In this document: in pieces, positions 9,104 through 17,424 of the stretch
How the letters are laid out: every line of letters begins with the position of its first letter
Numbering within the stretch: position 1 is the first letter of the stretch
Source: Planctomycetota bacterium
GTDB lineage: Bacteria; Planctomycetota; SZUA-567; H5-PLA8
Direction of reading: 5' to 3'
DNA length: 36,297 nt
Assembly: GCA_026184295.1 (NCBI GenBank)
Contig: JAHCJK010000043.1
Location: 1-36,297, forward strand
Position numbers and translations under genes: made by a program
The notes under the pieces: model-generated
Databases searched by the model: none
What the model was told of the DNA's origin: nothing
The model's input: the letters and a program-made list of their open reading frames with translations, nothing else

Positions 9104-11242
9104 ATGCGGAACGCCTTCTTCTCCTGCGCGGTGCTCCTGACGGCCCTCGCCCGCCCCGTCCTTCGCGCCGAAGAACCCGCGAACACCGCGCGCCGCCACA
9201 TCACCCTTCCGTTCAAGACGCTGAAGATGGGCGCGTGGGCGCCCGACGGCCAGTCGTACACGATGGACATCGAAGACCGCGCGCTCGGCAAGCTGACCCT
9301 GACCATGCGCATCGCCGCCGTCAGCGAAAGCGTCTACACCGTCGCGGCCGACGGGACGGACTTCGAAGCCAGCTACCCGCTCCCGCCCGAAACCCACGGC
9401 GCCGTGATCGTGCGCTTCAAGAAAAAGCAGCTCGGCGAACCGTTCGACCAGGCCAAGTCCGAGGCGCTCGTCCAGTTCCTGCTCGCCGCGAAGTACTTCC
9501 GCTACGCGCGCGAAGCCTGCGCCGAGGCCCTGGGCCTGCCGGCCGAACGCCGCGAGGCTTTCGAGGCCGCCATCGCCGAAGGCAGCGCGCGCGCCTGCCT
9601 GGAAACCGCCGCGCGGCTGCTCAAACTCGGCCAGTACGACGACGCCGGGCGGATGCTCACGCAGGCGACGACGATTATCGGTGACGCCGGCGCGCACCGC
9701 GAAAAACTCAAACAGGTCGAACAGGACGTCCAGGCGCTCCAGGTCAAACTCACCGCCGAAGCCCTGGCCGGCCGCCGCTGGTCCGCCGCCGTCGCGCAGG
9801 TGAAGAAGGCCCTGGAAGGCGCGCATCCGGAGGAAGCGAGCCTGATCGACCGGCTGCTCCCGGACCTGGACGGCCCGCTGCCGGGCGAACGCCGCCTCGC
9901 GATCCTCCAGGCCCTGCACGCGAACACCGACAGCGGCGTGAACTACGGCCAGGCGATGGAACTCCTGAAGGAATTCTCCTTCGCGGTGCGCTACGGCGAA
10001 GCGCTTGAGCGCAAGGAAGTCGTGAGCCTGGACGACTTCTTCGAGGCCGAACGCGCCGTGGACGTGTACCTGTACGGCGACGAAAAGGACGAGCCCGCGC
10101 GCCTGGACAAGGCCCTCGCCTTCCGCGGCCTCACCGACCGCGCCTTCGAGGCCCTCGTGCGCCTGGGCCGGCGCGCGCCCCGTCCGCCGCAGGCGACGGA
10201 AGGCAAGTCGCCGCAGGGCCCGTTCCAGATCGAAGCGCCCAAGGGCGACCTGGAAGTCGGCCTGACCTGCCTCGTCATGCTCCCCGCCGACTACCATCCG
10301 TCCACGCGCCGCCCGCTGCTGGTCGCGCTGCACGGGATGAACTCCGAGGCGACGGCCGCGATGCAGTTCTGGGCGCTGGAAGCGACGAAGCGCGGCTTCA
10401 TCGTCGCCGCGCCCGAATGCGTCATCGGCCGCGGCAAGGGCTACCTGTCCACGCCGGAAGAACGCGGGCTCGGCATGCGCACCGTGGCCGACTGCATGCG
10501 CCGATTCGCGGTCGATCCCAACCGCGTCTACGTCGCCGGGCACTCGATGGGCGGGCACATGACGTGGGACCTGGCGCTCACGTTTCCGGGAACCTTCGCG
10601 GCGGCCGCGCCCTTTATCGGCTGCGTCAACGGCGTCTCGTCGAACTACGTCCTGAACTCGCTGCACTGCCCCGTCTATTGCGTCTCGGGCGAACGCGACA
10701 CGAGCGTCACCAAGGTGAACCGGCTGGTCAACGAGGAACTCAAGCGCCAGAAGCGCCCCATGACCTACGTCGAATACCTGGGCCGCGGGCACGAAGGCTT
10801 CACGGAAGAGATTCCGAAGGTGCTCGACTGGATGGAAAGCAAGGAACGCCCGCGCGCGCCCAAGGAGATCGACTTCGTCAGCGCCGACATGGAGACCGCG
10901 CAGTGCTTCTGGCTCGCCATGACCGACAACCAGACCAAGAAGCAAGGCCTGCCCGCGAACATGGAAGCCGCCGTCCGCGCCAGCGGCCTCGCGCGCCTTT
11001 CCGCCACCGTCGGCGCGGGCAACGCCGTGGAAATCAAGGCCTACAACACGACCGGCCTGCGCATCTACGTCACCCCGGACCTCTTCGACCTCACCAAGCC
11101 GCTGAAGGTGACCGTCAACGGCCGCGTGACCAAACTCACCCCCATCGAAGCCTCCCGCAAACGCATGCTGGAACTCGTCCGCCAAAGCGGCGACCGCGAA
11201 CGGTTGTATTGGGCCACGGTGGATGTGGCGGTGCCGAAGTAA
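9104..11242 (+). CDS. secreted alpha/beta-hydrolase (esterase / PHB-depolymerase-like)
   Basis: The 712-residue protein begins with a signal peptide (MRNAFFSCAVLLTALA, cleavage near LRA/EE). Residues up to about 370 form a helical, repeat-like N-terminal domain without recognised motifs. An alpha/beta-hydrolase domain follows from about 385: LLVALHGMNS is the oxyanion-hole strand, GHSMGG holds the predicted nucleophile S481, SGERDTSV supplies the acid and GRGHEGF the histidine. The arrangement resembles secreted feruloyl-esterase or polyhydroxybutyrate-depolymerase-type enzymes, so a polymer or plant-ester substrate is plausible but not shown. A C-terminal segment after about 590 resembles a small beta domain. 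A GTG at 9101 directly precedes the ATG chosen. The stop codon abuts the repeat element at 11243. Confidence 0.8.
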   Translation: MRNAFFSCAVLLTALARPVLRAEEPANTARRHITLPFKTLKMGAWAPDGQSYTMDIEDRALGKLTLTMRIAAVSESVYTVAADGTDFEASYPLPPETHGAVIVRFKKKQLGEPFDQAKSEALVQFLLAAKYFRYAREACAEALGLPAERREAFEAAIAEGSARACLETAARLLKLGQYDDAGRMLTQATTIIGDAGAHREKLKQVEQDVQALQVKLTAEALAGRRWSAAVAQVKKALEGAHPEEASLIDRLLPDLDGPLPGERRLAILQALHANTDSGVNYGQAMELLKEFSFAVRYGEALERKEVVSLDDFFEAERAVDVYLYGDEKDEPARLDKALAFRGLTDRAFEALVRLGRRAPRPPQATEGKSPQGPFQIEAPKGDLEVGLTCLVMLPADYHPSTRRPLLVALHGMNSEATAAMQFWALEATKRGFIVAAPECVIGRGKGYLSTPEERGLGMRTVADCMRRFAVDPNRVYVAGHSMGGHMTWDLALTFPGTFAAAAPFIGCVNGVSSNYVLNSLHCPVYCVSGERDTSVTKVNRLVNEELKRQKRPMTYVEYLGRGHEGFTEEIPKVLDWMESKERPRAPKEIDFVSADMETAQCFWLAMTDNQTKKQGLPANMEAAVRASGLARLSATVGAGNAVEIKAYNTTGLRIYVTPDLFDLTKPLKVTVNGRVTKLTPIEASRKRMLELVRQSGDRERLYWATVDVAVPK

Positions 11243-11279
11243 AAGCGTTGGCTGGTTGGCTTGTTTTCTGGTTGACTGT

Positions 11280-12062
11280 TTAGCGTTGGGACGGCGGAGG
11301 GTCTTTGGGTGGGGCGGAATACATTCCGATGCTATGGAAATAGGACAAAACGCTTGTAACGGTGTCACGGACTACCAAATTATCGTCATCCCTGAGTCCT
11401 AATACATACGGAATGAATTCGCCGCCCCGTTTTCCCATTTTTTCAACAACATAGCATGCTCTACTTCTCGTCCAGGGTGATTCTGAACCAAAGCATGTGA
11501 TCAACTTTCTTCTCGTGTCGGCGGGAAACCTCGCGATTGTTTTACATACTATGGGTACGATTCCTTCCAAGTATAAAGCATCAACTACATTAGGTAACCT
11601 ATCCAGATTTTCATATTCCAACAAAATGAACAACTCATCCGTCAAATACTTCGCATCTTTGCCAAACCAATAAGTCGCAATGAGTGCTCCGTGGCATGCA
11701 GTCGAATTTGTATCCAGAAACAGTTTTCGCAACGGAGAAACAGCATCCTTGCCAAGCATTGAATATCCAAGCGCTGCCAATAAAACATCCTCTGACTTAG
11801 ATGAATGGATAAGCATCTCCAAATTGACTACTGCCGATTTCAAATTTGCCTTCAGGTAATGCTTCAGCCTCTTCCTATCAGACTCTGAACGAATTCCACC
11901 AAGCTCGCTACGCAAAATTTCTACGGTGGTATCCGATTTACCTGCTGTACAATGGCTACACCCGACTGTTACAAATAATAAAATTACGCAAAAGACAACG
12001 CGCATCGCAATATTCAATCGATGCTGGCCTCTAGTGAAGGGTTTACTCGGAATCATGGTCAT
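11280..12062 (-). CDS. HEAT-repeat-like lipoprotein, low GC
   Basis: The 260-residue product has a hydrophobic segment at residues 20-35 ending in a lipobox-like TVGC (C35), so it is probably a lipoprotein. The rest is helical with HEAT-like units, for example LLAALGYSMLGKDAVSPL and SRACYVVEKMGKRGGEF. GAGGG lies eight bases before the ATG at 12062, which supports that start; an internal ATG at 12005 would give a more ordinary signal length. Codon use is far more AT-rich than in any neighbour, pointing to recent acquisition. Its stop codon lies within the left repeat of the surrounding element. No specific function is recognised. Confidence 0.7.
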   Translation of the reverse strand: MTMIPSKPFTRGQHRLNIAMRVVFCVILLFVTVGCSHCTAGKSDTTVEILRSELGGIRSESDRKRLKHYLKANLKSAVVNLEMLIHSSKSEDVLLAALGYSMLGKDAVSPLRKLFLDTNSTACHGALIATYWFGKDAKYLTDELFILLEYENLDRLPNVVDALYLEGIVPIVCKTIARFPADTRRKLITCFGSESPWTRSRACYVVEKMGKRGGEFIPYVLGLRDDDNLVVRDTVTSVLSYFHSIGMYSAPPKDPPPSQR

Positions 12063-12152
12063 GCAATGTCCCTCAGGTTAATTGACGGTTGGTTTGACAC
12101 AACCTAAACGTCTTTGGCATAATTTACCCGCCGAAACAGCAATCCCGCCCGG

Positions 12153-12355
12153 CGTGAGCCGCGTCAGCGGCGGCAGAAGGTAGCCCAGGGCGTAAGCCCT
12201 GGGAAACGATGCGCCTCCAAGGTCGAGCCCTGTAGGGGCGGCATAAAGGGGATTCGAAGGGTCTTGTGTCGCCCCTACGGGGCTCGCTTCCGTGGGGGTC
12301 GCGTTCCCAGGGCTCACGCCCTGGGCTACATTCTTTCGCCGCTCCGCGGCTTACG
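12153..12355. repeat. 203-bp imperfect palindrome
   Basis: The two halves are reverse complements with scattered mismatches about an axis near 12254. The outer arms hold GAGCCGCG/CGCGGCTT-type ends, then an AGCCCAGGGC hairpin unit at 12182-12204 facing its inverted copy at 12305-12328, and inner arms with TGTAGGGGCG (12231-12240) facing CGCCCCTACG (12270-12279). Each arm also contains smaller hairpins. Short ORFs crossing it are chance readings. Such palindromes are common between genes in planctomycete-like genomes; whether they move with a REP-type transposase is not visible here. Confidence 0.8.
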
Positions 12356-12461
12356 GCCACAGCAACCACAAAACAAACACGCGGACGTTTGCGACCTGTG
12401 CCGCTGTTCGAGCGCGGCTGCGTACCGAACCGATTCCGTTTCCCCGACTGAAGGTCGTTTC

Positions 12462-12570
12462 CACATCCCGGCCTGGAAGGCCGGCGGGAAATTAGCCGGT
12501 GGCAAGCGAAGCGCGGCCACCGGAACGCGCGCCACCATGAACGCGCCCCGGCAGGGGCGGCGGAATCCGT
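12462..12570. repeat. cluster of three short palindromic stem-loops
   Basis: Three consecutive hairpins can be read: CCGGCCTGGAAGGCCGG, then CCGGTGGC paired with GCCACCGG across a 13-base loop, then CGCCCC-GGCA-GGGGCG. None has a T tract, so they are not typical terminators. They look like repeat units of the REP/BIME kind. Confidence 0.6.
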
Positions 12571-12701
12571 CGCAATATTCACATCCCGCAAGTGAATCGT
12601 GGGCATGCTCAGTTATTCACAGAACCCGTCCAATAAAACTCAATCAGTTTCGTTAGCGAACCAGCCAACAAATCAACCAGCAAACCAGCGAACAAACGCA
12701 A

Positions 12702-15700
12702 CTATTCCACATTCCGCAGCGTAATATTGTCCAGCGCGCACGTGGTCTCGCGGATGTGGAAGGCGATCGTCCCTTTCAGGTCGGAGACGCCGGTGGCGGT
12801 CAGGGGTTCGCCGCGCTTGCCGTTGAGCACGATCGTGACGGTGTTGTCCTTGAACTCCAGTTCCACGTTCGTCGCGCCCGACGGCTTCCAGTCGCCCTTC
12901 ACCTGGGCCATCTCGCCCGCGTTGGCCTGCACGCGGTAGCCTTCGGCGCTGAAGAGCGCGGTCACGTTGCGCTGCTCGGTCCCGAACTCCATCGCCACGT
13001 ACCAACCGTCGCCGGCCTTCGCGGCATTCACGTTGAACTCGAACGCGATGCGCCCGCCCTTGGCCGCAAACGGCCCGCCGATGGCGTCGGTCTTGAGCGC
13101 CGTGTCGCCGCCTTCGGGGCTTTCCAGCACGTACTGGTCGTCCTTGGTGGACCACGCCCCCGAGGGCGCGTCCCAGTCGCTCTGGTGCTGCCACTTGCTG
13201 AAGTCGTAGACGTGCAGGTTCGATTCGCCCGAAAGCTTCGCCGCCAGGCGCGCGGCCTCGGCGCTCTGGTCGGGAATCTTCATCGCGCGGTCGATTTCTT
13301 TCTTGGCCAGGTCGTCGTGCTTGAGGATCAGCATCAGGTTGGCCATGCCGAGGTGGTCCTCGCCCTGCCCCAGCGCCTCGATGAGGTGGTAGATGTCGTC
13401 GGGCTGCATCTTGGCCAGCGGGTGCTTGAAGCCCGCGCCGCCGATCTCGGCGCTCAGGATCAGCCCGTTGATCTCGCGCAGAATGCCCATCACCTTTTTG
13501 CCGGCGGTGTCGCTGACGGCGACTTCGGTCGGCTTGCCTTCGTCGGCGCGCTGCTTGCGCGCGCGTTCCATCGCCTTGAGCAGTTTGTTGGCGAAGACGA
13601 GCTGCAACTGCCGCGCGCCCAGCGGATCGCCCCAGCGCGTGCCGGCCAGGCCGTCCAGCGCGGAACCCATCGACTTCATCGCTTCGTCCAAGCGCCCGGT
13701 GGCCACGTGCTTGTCGGCCTGCGCGAGGAACTGCTTGTAGGGCGCCTCGGCCTCGGTGTCGATGCGCTGCATCAGGTCGCTGGCCTTCTTCCCGAACGAA
13801 CCCTGCGCGTCGGCGGAGATCAGGCGCGTCGATTTGGCCGCGGCCACGCGGTAGTCCTTCGCGTTGGCGGCCTTCTCGGCATCGGCGTACATCTGGCCCA
13901 GCGTGTCGGAGATGATGCGGTCGGTCTCGCGCAGTTCCTTGTTGGCCGCGTCGGAGACGCTCCCCACCCGGTGCGCGTCGCGGAAGCGAAGCAGCGCCTG
14001 GCGCGCGCCGGCAAAGTTGCCGCTTTGCAGCGCGCGGTCGCGCGCCTCCAGCGCCTTGCTCCATTCGGCCAGCGCCTGGCCTTCCACGTCCGGCGTCTGC
14101 GGCTGCGCCGTGGTCTTGGTTTCTTCCGGCGTCTGGGTCTTGGCCGAAGTCTTGGTTGCGGGGTCGAAGGGCGAAGGCGTCGTGTCCGGCGGCGTCTCGG
14201 GGTCCTCGGTCTTCGCGGACTTGACGGGCTTCTTCGGCTCGGGACCGGCCGGTCCCAGGATCGCGTTCTTGATCGAACCGAACATCATGACCACCAGCAC
14301 CAGGCCGAGCACCACCACGGCGGCGCCCAGGCCCAGCTTGGCCCACTCGTTGCTCGGCGTCGCCACGGCTTCTTCGCGGCGGCGTTCGCGGTCGGCGTCG
14401 GCGCGGCGTTCCTCGCGGACGACTTCTTCGGCGCGCACCACCGTGGGCTTGACCGCGGCCATGTCGTTCAAGGTCGCGCGGCGCTTGATCACGCCCTTGC
14501 TCTTGCCCTTGTTGCGCGCGGAATCTTCCAGTTCCTTCAGGTACGCGTCCTTGATGCCCTTCAGCCGTTCGGCCAGCGCCTTGGGATCGCCGGGGCGCTT
14601 CTCGATGTCCACGGACATCATCTCGAGAATCACGCCGGCCAGGTCGGCGGGGATCGTCACGTCGTACTGGCGCGGATCGGGGCGTTCCTGCGTGATGTGC
14701 TTGGTGATGACGACCAGGCTCGTCGGCCCGTCGAACGGCACGCGCCCGGTGACCATGTGAAAGAGCGTCGCGCCGAGCGCGTAGAGGTCGGTGCGGGTGT
14801 CGATGGCGCGCTTCTGGCTCTGCTCGGGCGCCATGTAATGCGGCGTGCCCATCAGCACGTTGCTCTTCTTTTCGGCGTTCTTGTCGCGCCCGGCCATGGT
14901 GGCCAGGCCCAGGTCGGCGACCTTCACGATGCCGCGCTTGTCCACCATGATGTTGTGGGGCTTGATGTCCTGGTGGACGACGCGGTGCCGCTGCGCGTGC
15001 GCCAGCGCCTCGCAGACCGCCACGGCGATGTCCAGGCTCTTGGCGACGTTCACCTTTCCGTCGCGCTTCAGCATCGCGTAGACGGATTCGCCTTCGACGA
15101 TCTCCATCGAGAAGTACAGCGTGCCGCCGTCTTCGCCCACGTCGTGGACCTGCACGATGGCCGGATGCGTAAGCTGCCCGGCCATGCGCGCTTCTTTCAG
15201 GAAGCCCTTCACGAACTCGCGGTTCTGCGAGAGGTCCTTCTTCATGACCTTCAGCGCGACTTCGCGGTCCATCGAAAGCTGCTTGGCCCGGTAGACCGTC
15301 CCCATCCCGCCCTGGCCCAGCCGCGAGATGATCTGGTAGCCGCCCAGGTCTTTTCCGCAGAGCGCGTCGGTGTCTTCCTTCTGCGCGTGCGCCTTGATCT
15401 CGCGCGTGCTCTTGCTCGAAGACACCTTGGGCTTGGCCGCCTTCGCGCCGGGGTCGTCGAAGACCAGCCGCGTCGCGCCGATCTGGATCGTGTCGCCGTG
15501 GCTGAGCGCCAGCTTGGCGACCTTGCGCCCGTTCACCTTGGTGCCGTTGGAGCTTTCCAGGTCCTCGACGAGGTACTCGCCGTCCACCTGCACGACGCGG
15601 GCGTGGCTGCGGCTGGCCTTCGGTTCGTTGATCTGGATCGTGTTGCTCGACTGGCGGCCAATGGTCACGGACCCGTTCAACGGGAATTCCTTCGAACTGT

Positions 15701-15728
15701 CCGAAAGATGAAGGATCAGCTTCGCCAT
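12702..15728 (-). CDS. FHA-domain Ser/Thr protein kinase with external lectin-like domain
   Basis: The 1008-residue protein has an N-terminal FHA phosphopeptide-binding domain (residues 1-95: GRQ 24-26, RSH 40-42, N61) and a Hanks-type kinase at about 130-395. The glycine loop is GQGGMG, the catalytic lysine is K160 and the catalytic aspartate is D254 in HQDIKPHN (Gln in place of the usual Arg of HRD). The metal motif is DLG at 272-274, and the activation segment ends in GTPHYMAPEQ. A charged linker leads to one transmembrane helix at about 465-485. Outside are a helical region and a C-terminal beta-sandwich-like domain (about 835-1008) resembling DUF1080/LamG folds, a possible ligand sensor. 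The ATG at 15728 with GGGGAG is preferred over a TTG six codons earlier. It is probably co-transcribed with the HD-GYP gene 58 bases upstream. Confidence 0.9.
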   Translation of the reverse strand: MAKLILHLSDSSKEFPLNGSVTIGRQSSNTIQINEPKASRSHARVVQVDGEYLVEDLESSNGTKVNGRKVAKLALSHGDTIQIGATRLVFDDPGAKAAKPKVSSSKSTREIKAHAQKEDTDALCGKDLGGYQIISRLGQGGMGTVYRAKQLSMDREVALKVMKKDLSQNREFVKGFLKEARMAGQLTHPAIVQVHDVGEDGGTLYFSMEIVEGESVYAMLKRDGKVNVAKSLDIAVAVCEALAHAQRHRVVHQDIKPHNIMVDKRGIVKVADLGLATMAGRDKNAEKKSNVLMGTPHYMAPEQSQKRAIDTRTDLYALGATLFHMVTGRVPFDGPTSLVVITKHITQERPDPRQYDVTIPADLAGVILEMMSVDIEKRPGDPKALAERLKGIKDAYLKELEDSARNKGKSKGVIKRRATLNDMAAVKPTVVRAEEVVREERRADADRERRREEAVATPSNEWAKLGLGAAVVVLGLVLVVMMFGSIKNAILGPAGPEPKKPVKSAKTEDPETPPDTTPSPFDPATKTSAKTQTPEETKTTAQPQTPDVEGQALAEWSKALEARDRALQSGNFAGARQALLRFRDAHRVGSVSDAANKELRETDRIISDTLGQMYADAEKAANAKDYRVAAAKSTRLISADAQGSFGKKASDLMQRIDTEAEAPYKQFLAQADKHVATGRLDEAMKSMGSALDGLAGTRWGDPLGARQLQLVFANKLLKAMERARKQRADEGKPTEVAVSDTAGKKVMGILREINGLILSAEIGGAGFKHPLAKMQPDDIYHLIEALGQGEDHLGMANLMLILKHDDLAKKEIDRAMKIPDQSAEAARLAAKLSGESNLHVYDFSKWQHQSDWDAPSGAWSTKDDQYVLESPEGGDTALKTDAIGGPFAAKGGRIAFEFNVNAAKAGDGWYVAMEFGTEQRNVTALFSAEGYRVQANAGEMAQVKGDWKPSGATNVELEFKDNTVTIVLNGKRGEPLTATGVSDLKGTIAFHIRETTCALDNITLRNVE

Positions 15729-15786
15729 GCGGCTCCCCGAGCCCAACGCGGCTCCTCCGCGCCGGGCGTGTTCCGTGCCTTTTCCG

Positions 15787-17199
15787 CTACGTCCCGTACC
15801 ACATGAAGTACGCCCCGACCTTGAAGCCCTTGCCGTCGTCGGCCTTCAGGTGCCGCGCCACGCGCGCCAGCGCGTCGAGCTGTTCGGTGGGGAGGAAGAT
15901 CTTGAGCTTCAGCAGCGCGTGGTCGGGCAGCTTCTGCGGGCTCTGGAAGAGAATCCCGCCCTCGGAGAGGTCCAGCGCCTTGGTCTCGAGCACCTGCGAT
16001 TTGCTGCCCTGCGCGTCGCCGAGCACCGTCACCTGCACGGGCGTCTCGTAGTCGTACCGCGGGAAGCGCCGTTTCTCGATGCGGTACAGCTTTCCGGCGA
16101 TCATCTTTTCGACCACCGCGGCGTCGAACTTCTTGCCCGCCAGCCCCTGCATGATCTTGGCCGCGTCCTCGTCCTCCATGCGCTTGCCGTTGCTTTCGGG
16201 CGCTCGACCGCTGGTCAGCAGGTCGAAGTAATTCGCGACTGCGAGGATCTTGGCCGAGAGCGAAAGGTCCGCGCCCTTACGCCCGCGCGGGTAGCCCGAA
16301 CCGTCCACCATCTCGTGGTGCGAACTCGCGACTTCCTTCAGCTTCCCGACGCATTCGGGCAGCTTGAGCCCCCGCAGCAGCGCGTCGGTAAGCACCAGAT
16401 GCAGGCGCTCGCCTGCGGCCGCGTACGCGGCGCCGCCGCCCGGCCCGCCGACGAGTTCGAAGGCCTCCGGCGAGAGCGCCAGGCGGCCGGCGTCGTGCAG
16501 CAGTGCGGCCAGTTCCAGTTCCATCAGCTGGTCGCTGTCGAGCCCCATCTCCTTGCCGACGGCCAGCGCCACCTGGCGCGTGCGTTCGCTGTGGCCCACG
16601 GTCGAGACGTGCTTGTTGTCCACCGCCGTCGCGACGGCCTCGGCCAGGTTCTTCACCAGGCTCCAGCCTTCTTCCGAACGCTTCACGCGCTGGTAGGCCA
16701 GCGCGCCGTGCTCGGCCAGGAGCTGCAGCCAGTACGCGTCGTTTTCGGTAAAGGCGCCGCCGACTTTGTTGACCACCTGCAAGACCCCGACGACGTCCTC
16801 GTCCTCGGCCATGGCCGCGGAGAGCAAATTGCGGATCTCCATGCCCTGGATGCCGTCGATGGACGCGACGAACAGGTCGTCGCCGGCGGGCTTGTTGCAG
16901 ATGTAGTAGCCGTTGTCCTTGGCGACGCCGCCCGCGATGCCTTCGCCCAGCGGCAGGCTGATGCGCGTGCGGCCCTTGTTCCGGTAGGCCACCAGGTTCA
17001 CGACCTTGTTGTGCTTCTCGATCCGGAAGAACGTCGCGCGCTCACAGTCGAGCAGTTCGCAGGCTTGCTTCTGGAGCGTCGAGGCCAGCCCTTCGACCGT
17101 CTGGGCCGTGTGGACCGCCTTGCAGGCCTCGGCGGCTTCCTCGTGGCTGATACGCGGCGCCGAATCCGGCGGCTTAGGCTTGGTATTCTGGTCGGACAT
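15787..17199 (-). CDS. GAF / HD-GYP / PilZ protein (c-di-GMP signalling)
   Basis: The 470-residue cytoplasmic protein has an N-terminal GAF domain (about 30-170), an HD-GYP domain (about 190-370) and a PilZ domain (about 374-470). HD-GYP features seen are H203, H235-D236, H267, H294-H295 and DGSGYP at 299-304. The position normally written as the metal-binding aspartate of ADxFDAL reads ANYFDLL, so N323 replaces Asp. The PilZ motifs RRFPR (378 onward) and DLSEGG (410 onward) are intact, predicting c-di-GMP binding. HD-GYP enzymes hydrolyse c-di-GMP; with one ligand altered, activity here is uncertain and a sensor role is possible. The ATG has GAGGA 11 bases upstream. It precedes the FHA kinase on the same strand. 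Confidence 0.9.
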   Translation of the reverse strand: MSDQNTKPKPPDSAPRISHEEAAEACKAVHTAQTVEGLASTLQKQACELLDCERATFFRIEKHNKVVNLVAYRNKGRTRISLPLGEGIAGGVAKDNGYYICNKPAGDDLFVASIDGIQGMEIRNLLSAAMAEDEDVVGVLQVVNKVGGAFTENDAYWLQLLAEHGALAYQRVKRSEEGWSLVKNLAEAVATAVDNKHVSTVGHSERTRQVALAVGKEMGLDSDQLMELELAALLHDAGRLALSPEAFELVGGPGGGAAYAAAGERLHLVLTDALLRGLKLPECVGKLKEVASSHHEMVDGSGYPRGRKGADLSLSAKILAVANYFDLLTSGRAPESNGKRMEDEDAAKIMQGLAGKKFDAAVVEKMIAGKLYRIEKRRFPRYDYETPVQVTVLGDAQGSKSQVLETKALDLSEGGILFQSPQKLPDHALLKLKIFLPTEQLDALARVARHLKADDGKGFKVGAYFMWYGT

Positions 17200-17424
17200 G
17201 GGCTTCTACTTCCTCATTGTAAATGCCAAACACTGATGTATTTAGGGTCTCGCAAAGGGGCGTCAAGTCCCGGTGTTACCCAACCTTGGACGGACGAACC
17301 CCCTTCTTTACGGCGCAAGGTGCAAGAATAACGCATTCGGGTTTTTCCTGATAGTGGCTTCTGTGCCTCCGTCTCCTATCCCGCTGCGGGGCACAGGCGT
17401 TGGAACCTCGGCAGGAGCTTAGGG

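Larger units (their letters stand above)
11243..12700. mobile_element. low-GC insert bounded by inverted GCTGGTT-type repeats
   Basis: The interval starts one base after the hydrolase stop codon and ends one base before the stop codon of the converging kinase gene. Its left edge (11243-11289) is G-rich with repeated GGCTGGTT/TTGGC words. Its right edge (12651-12700) is the C-rich complement of the same words (AACCAGC, CCAGCCAAC). TTGGCTGGTT and CTGGTTGA occur at both ends in opposite orientation. Inside are a low-GC lipoprotein gene, a 200-bp palindrome and several small hairpins. Base composition differs strongly from both flanks. Foreign origin is likely; the mechanism is unknown. Confidence 0.5.

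Noticed and set aside
12264..12656. Short open frames across the palindrome at 12153-12355
   Set aside because: They are translations of palindromic repeat DNA in several frames, with no ribosome-binding site or gene-like composition.
12756..15806. A 1016-residue plus-strand open frame opposite the FHA kinase
   Set aside because: It is the GC-rich antisense shadow of the kinase gene; the translation is Arg/Val/His/Gly-rich with no motifs, while the minus strand has clear FHA and kinase motifs.
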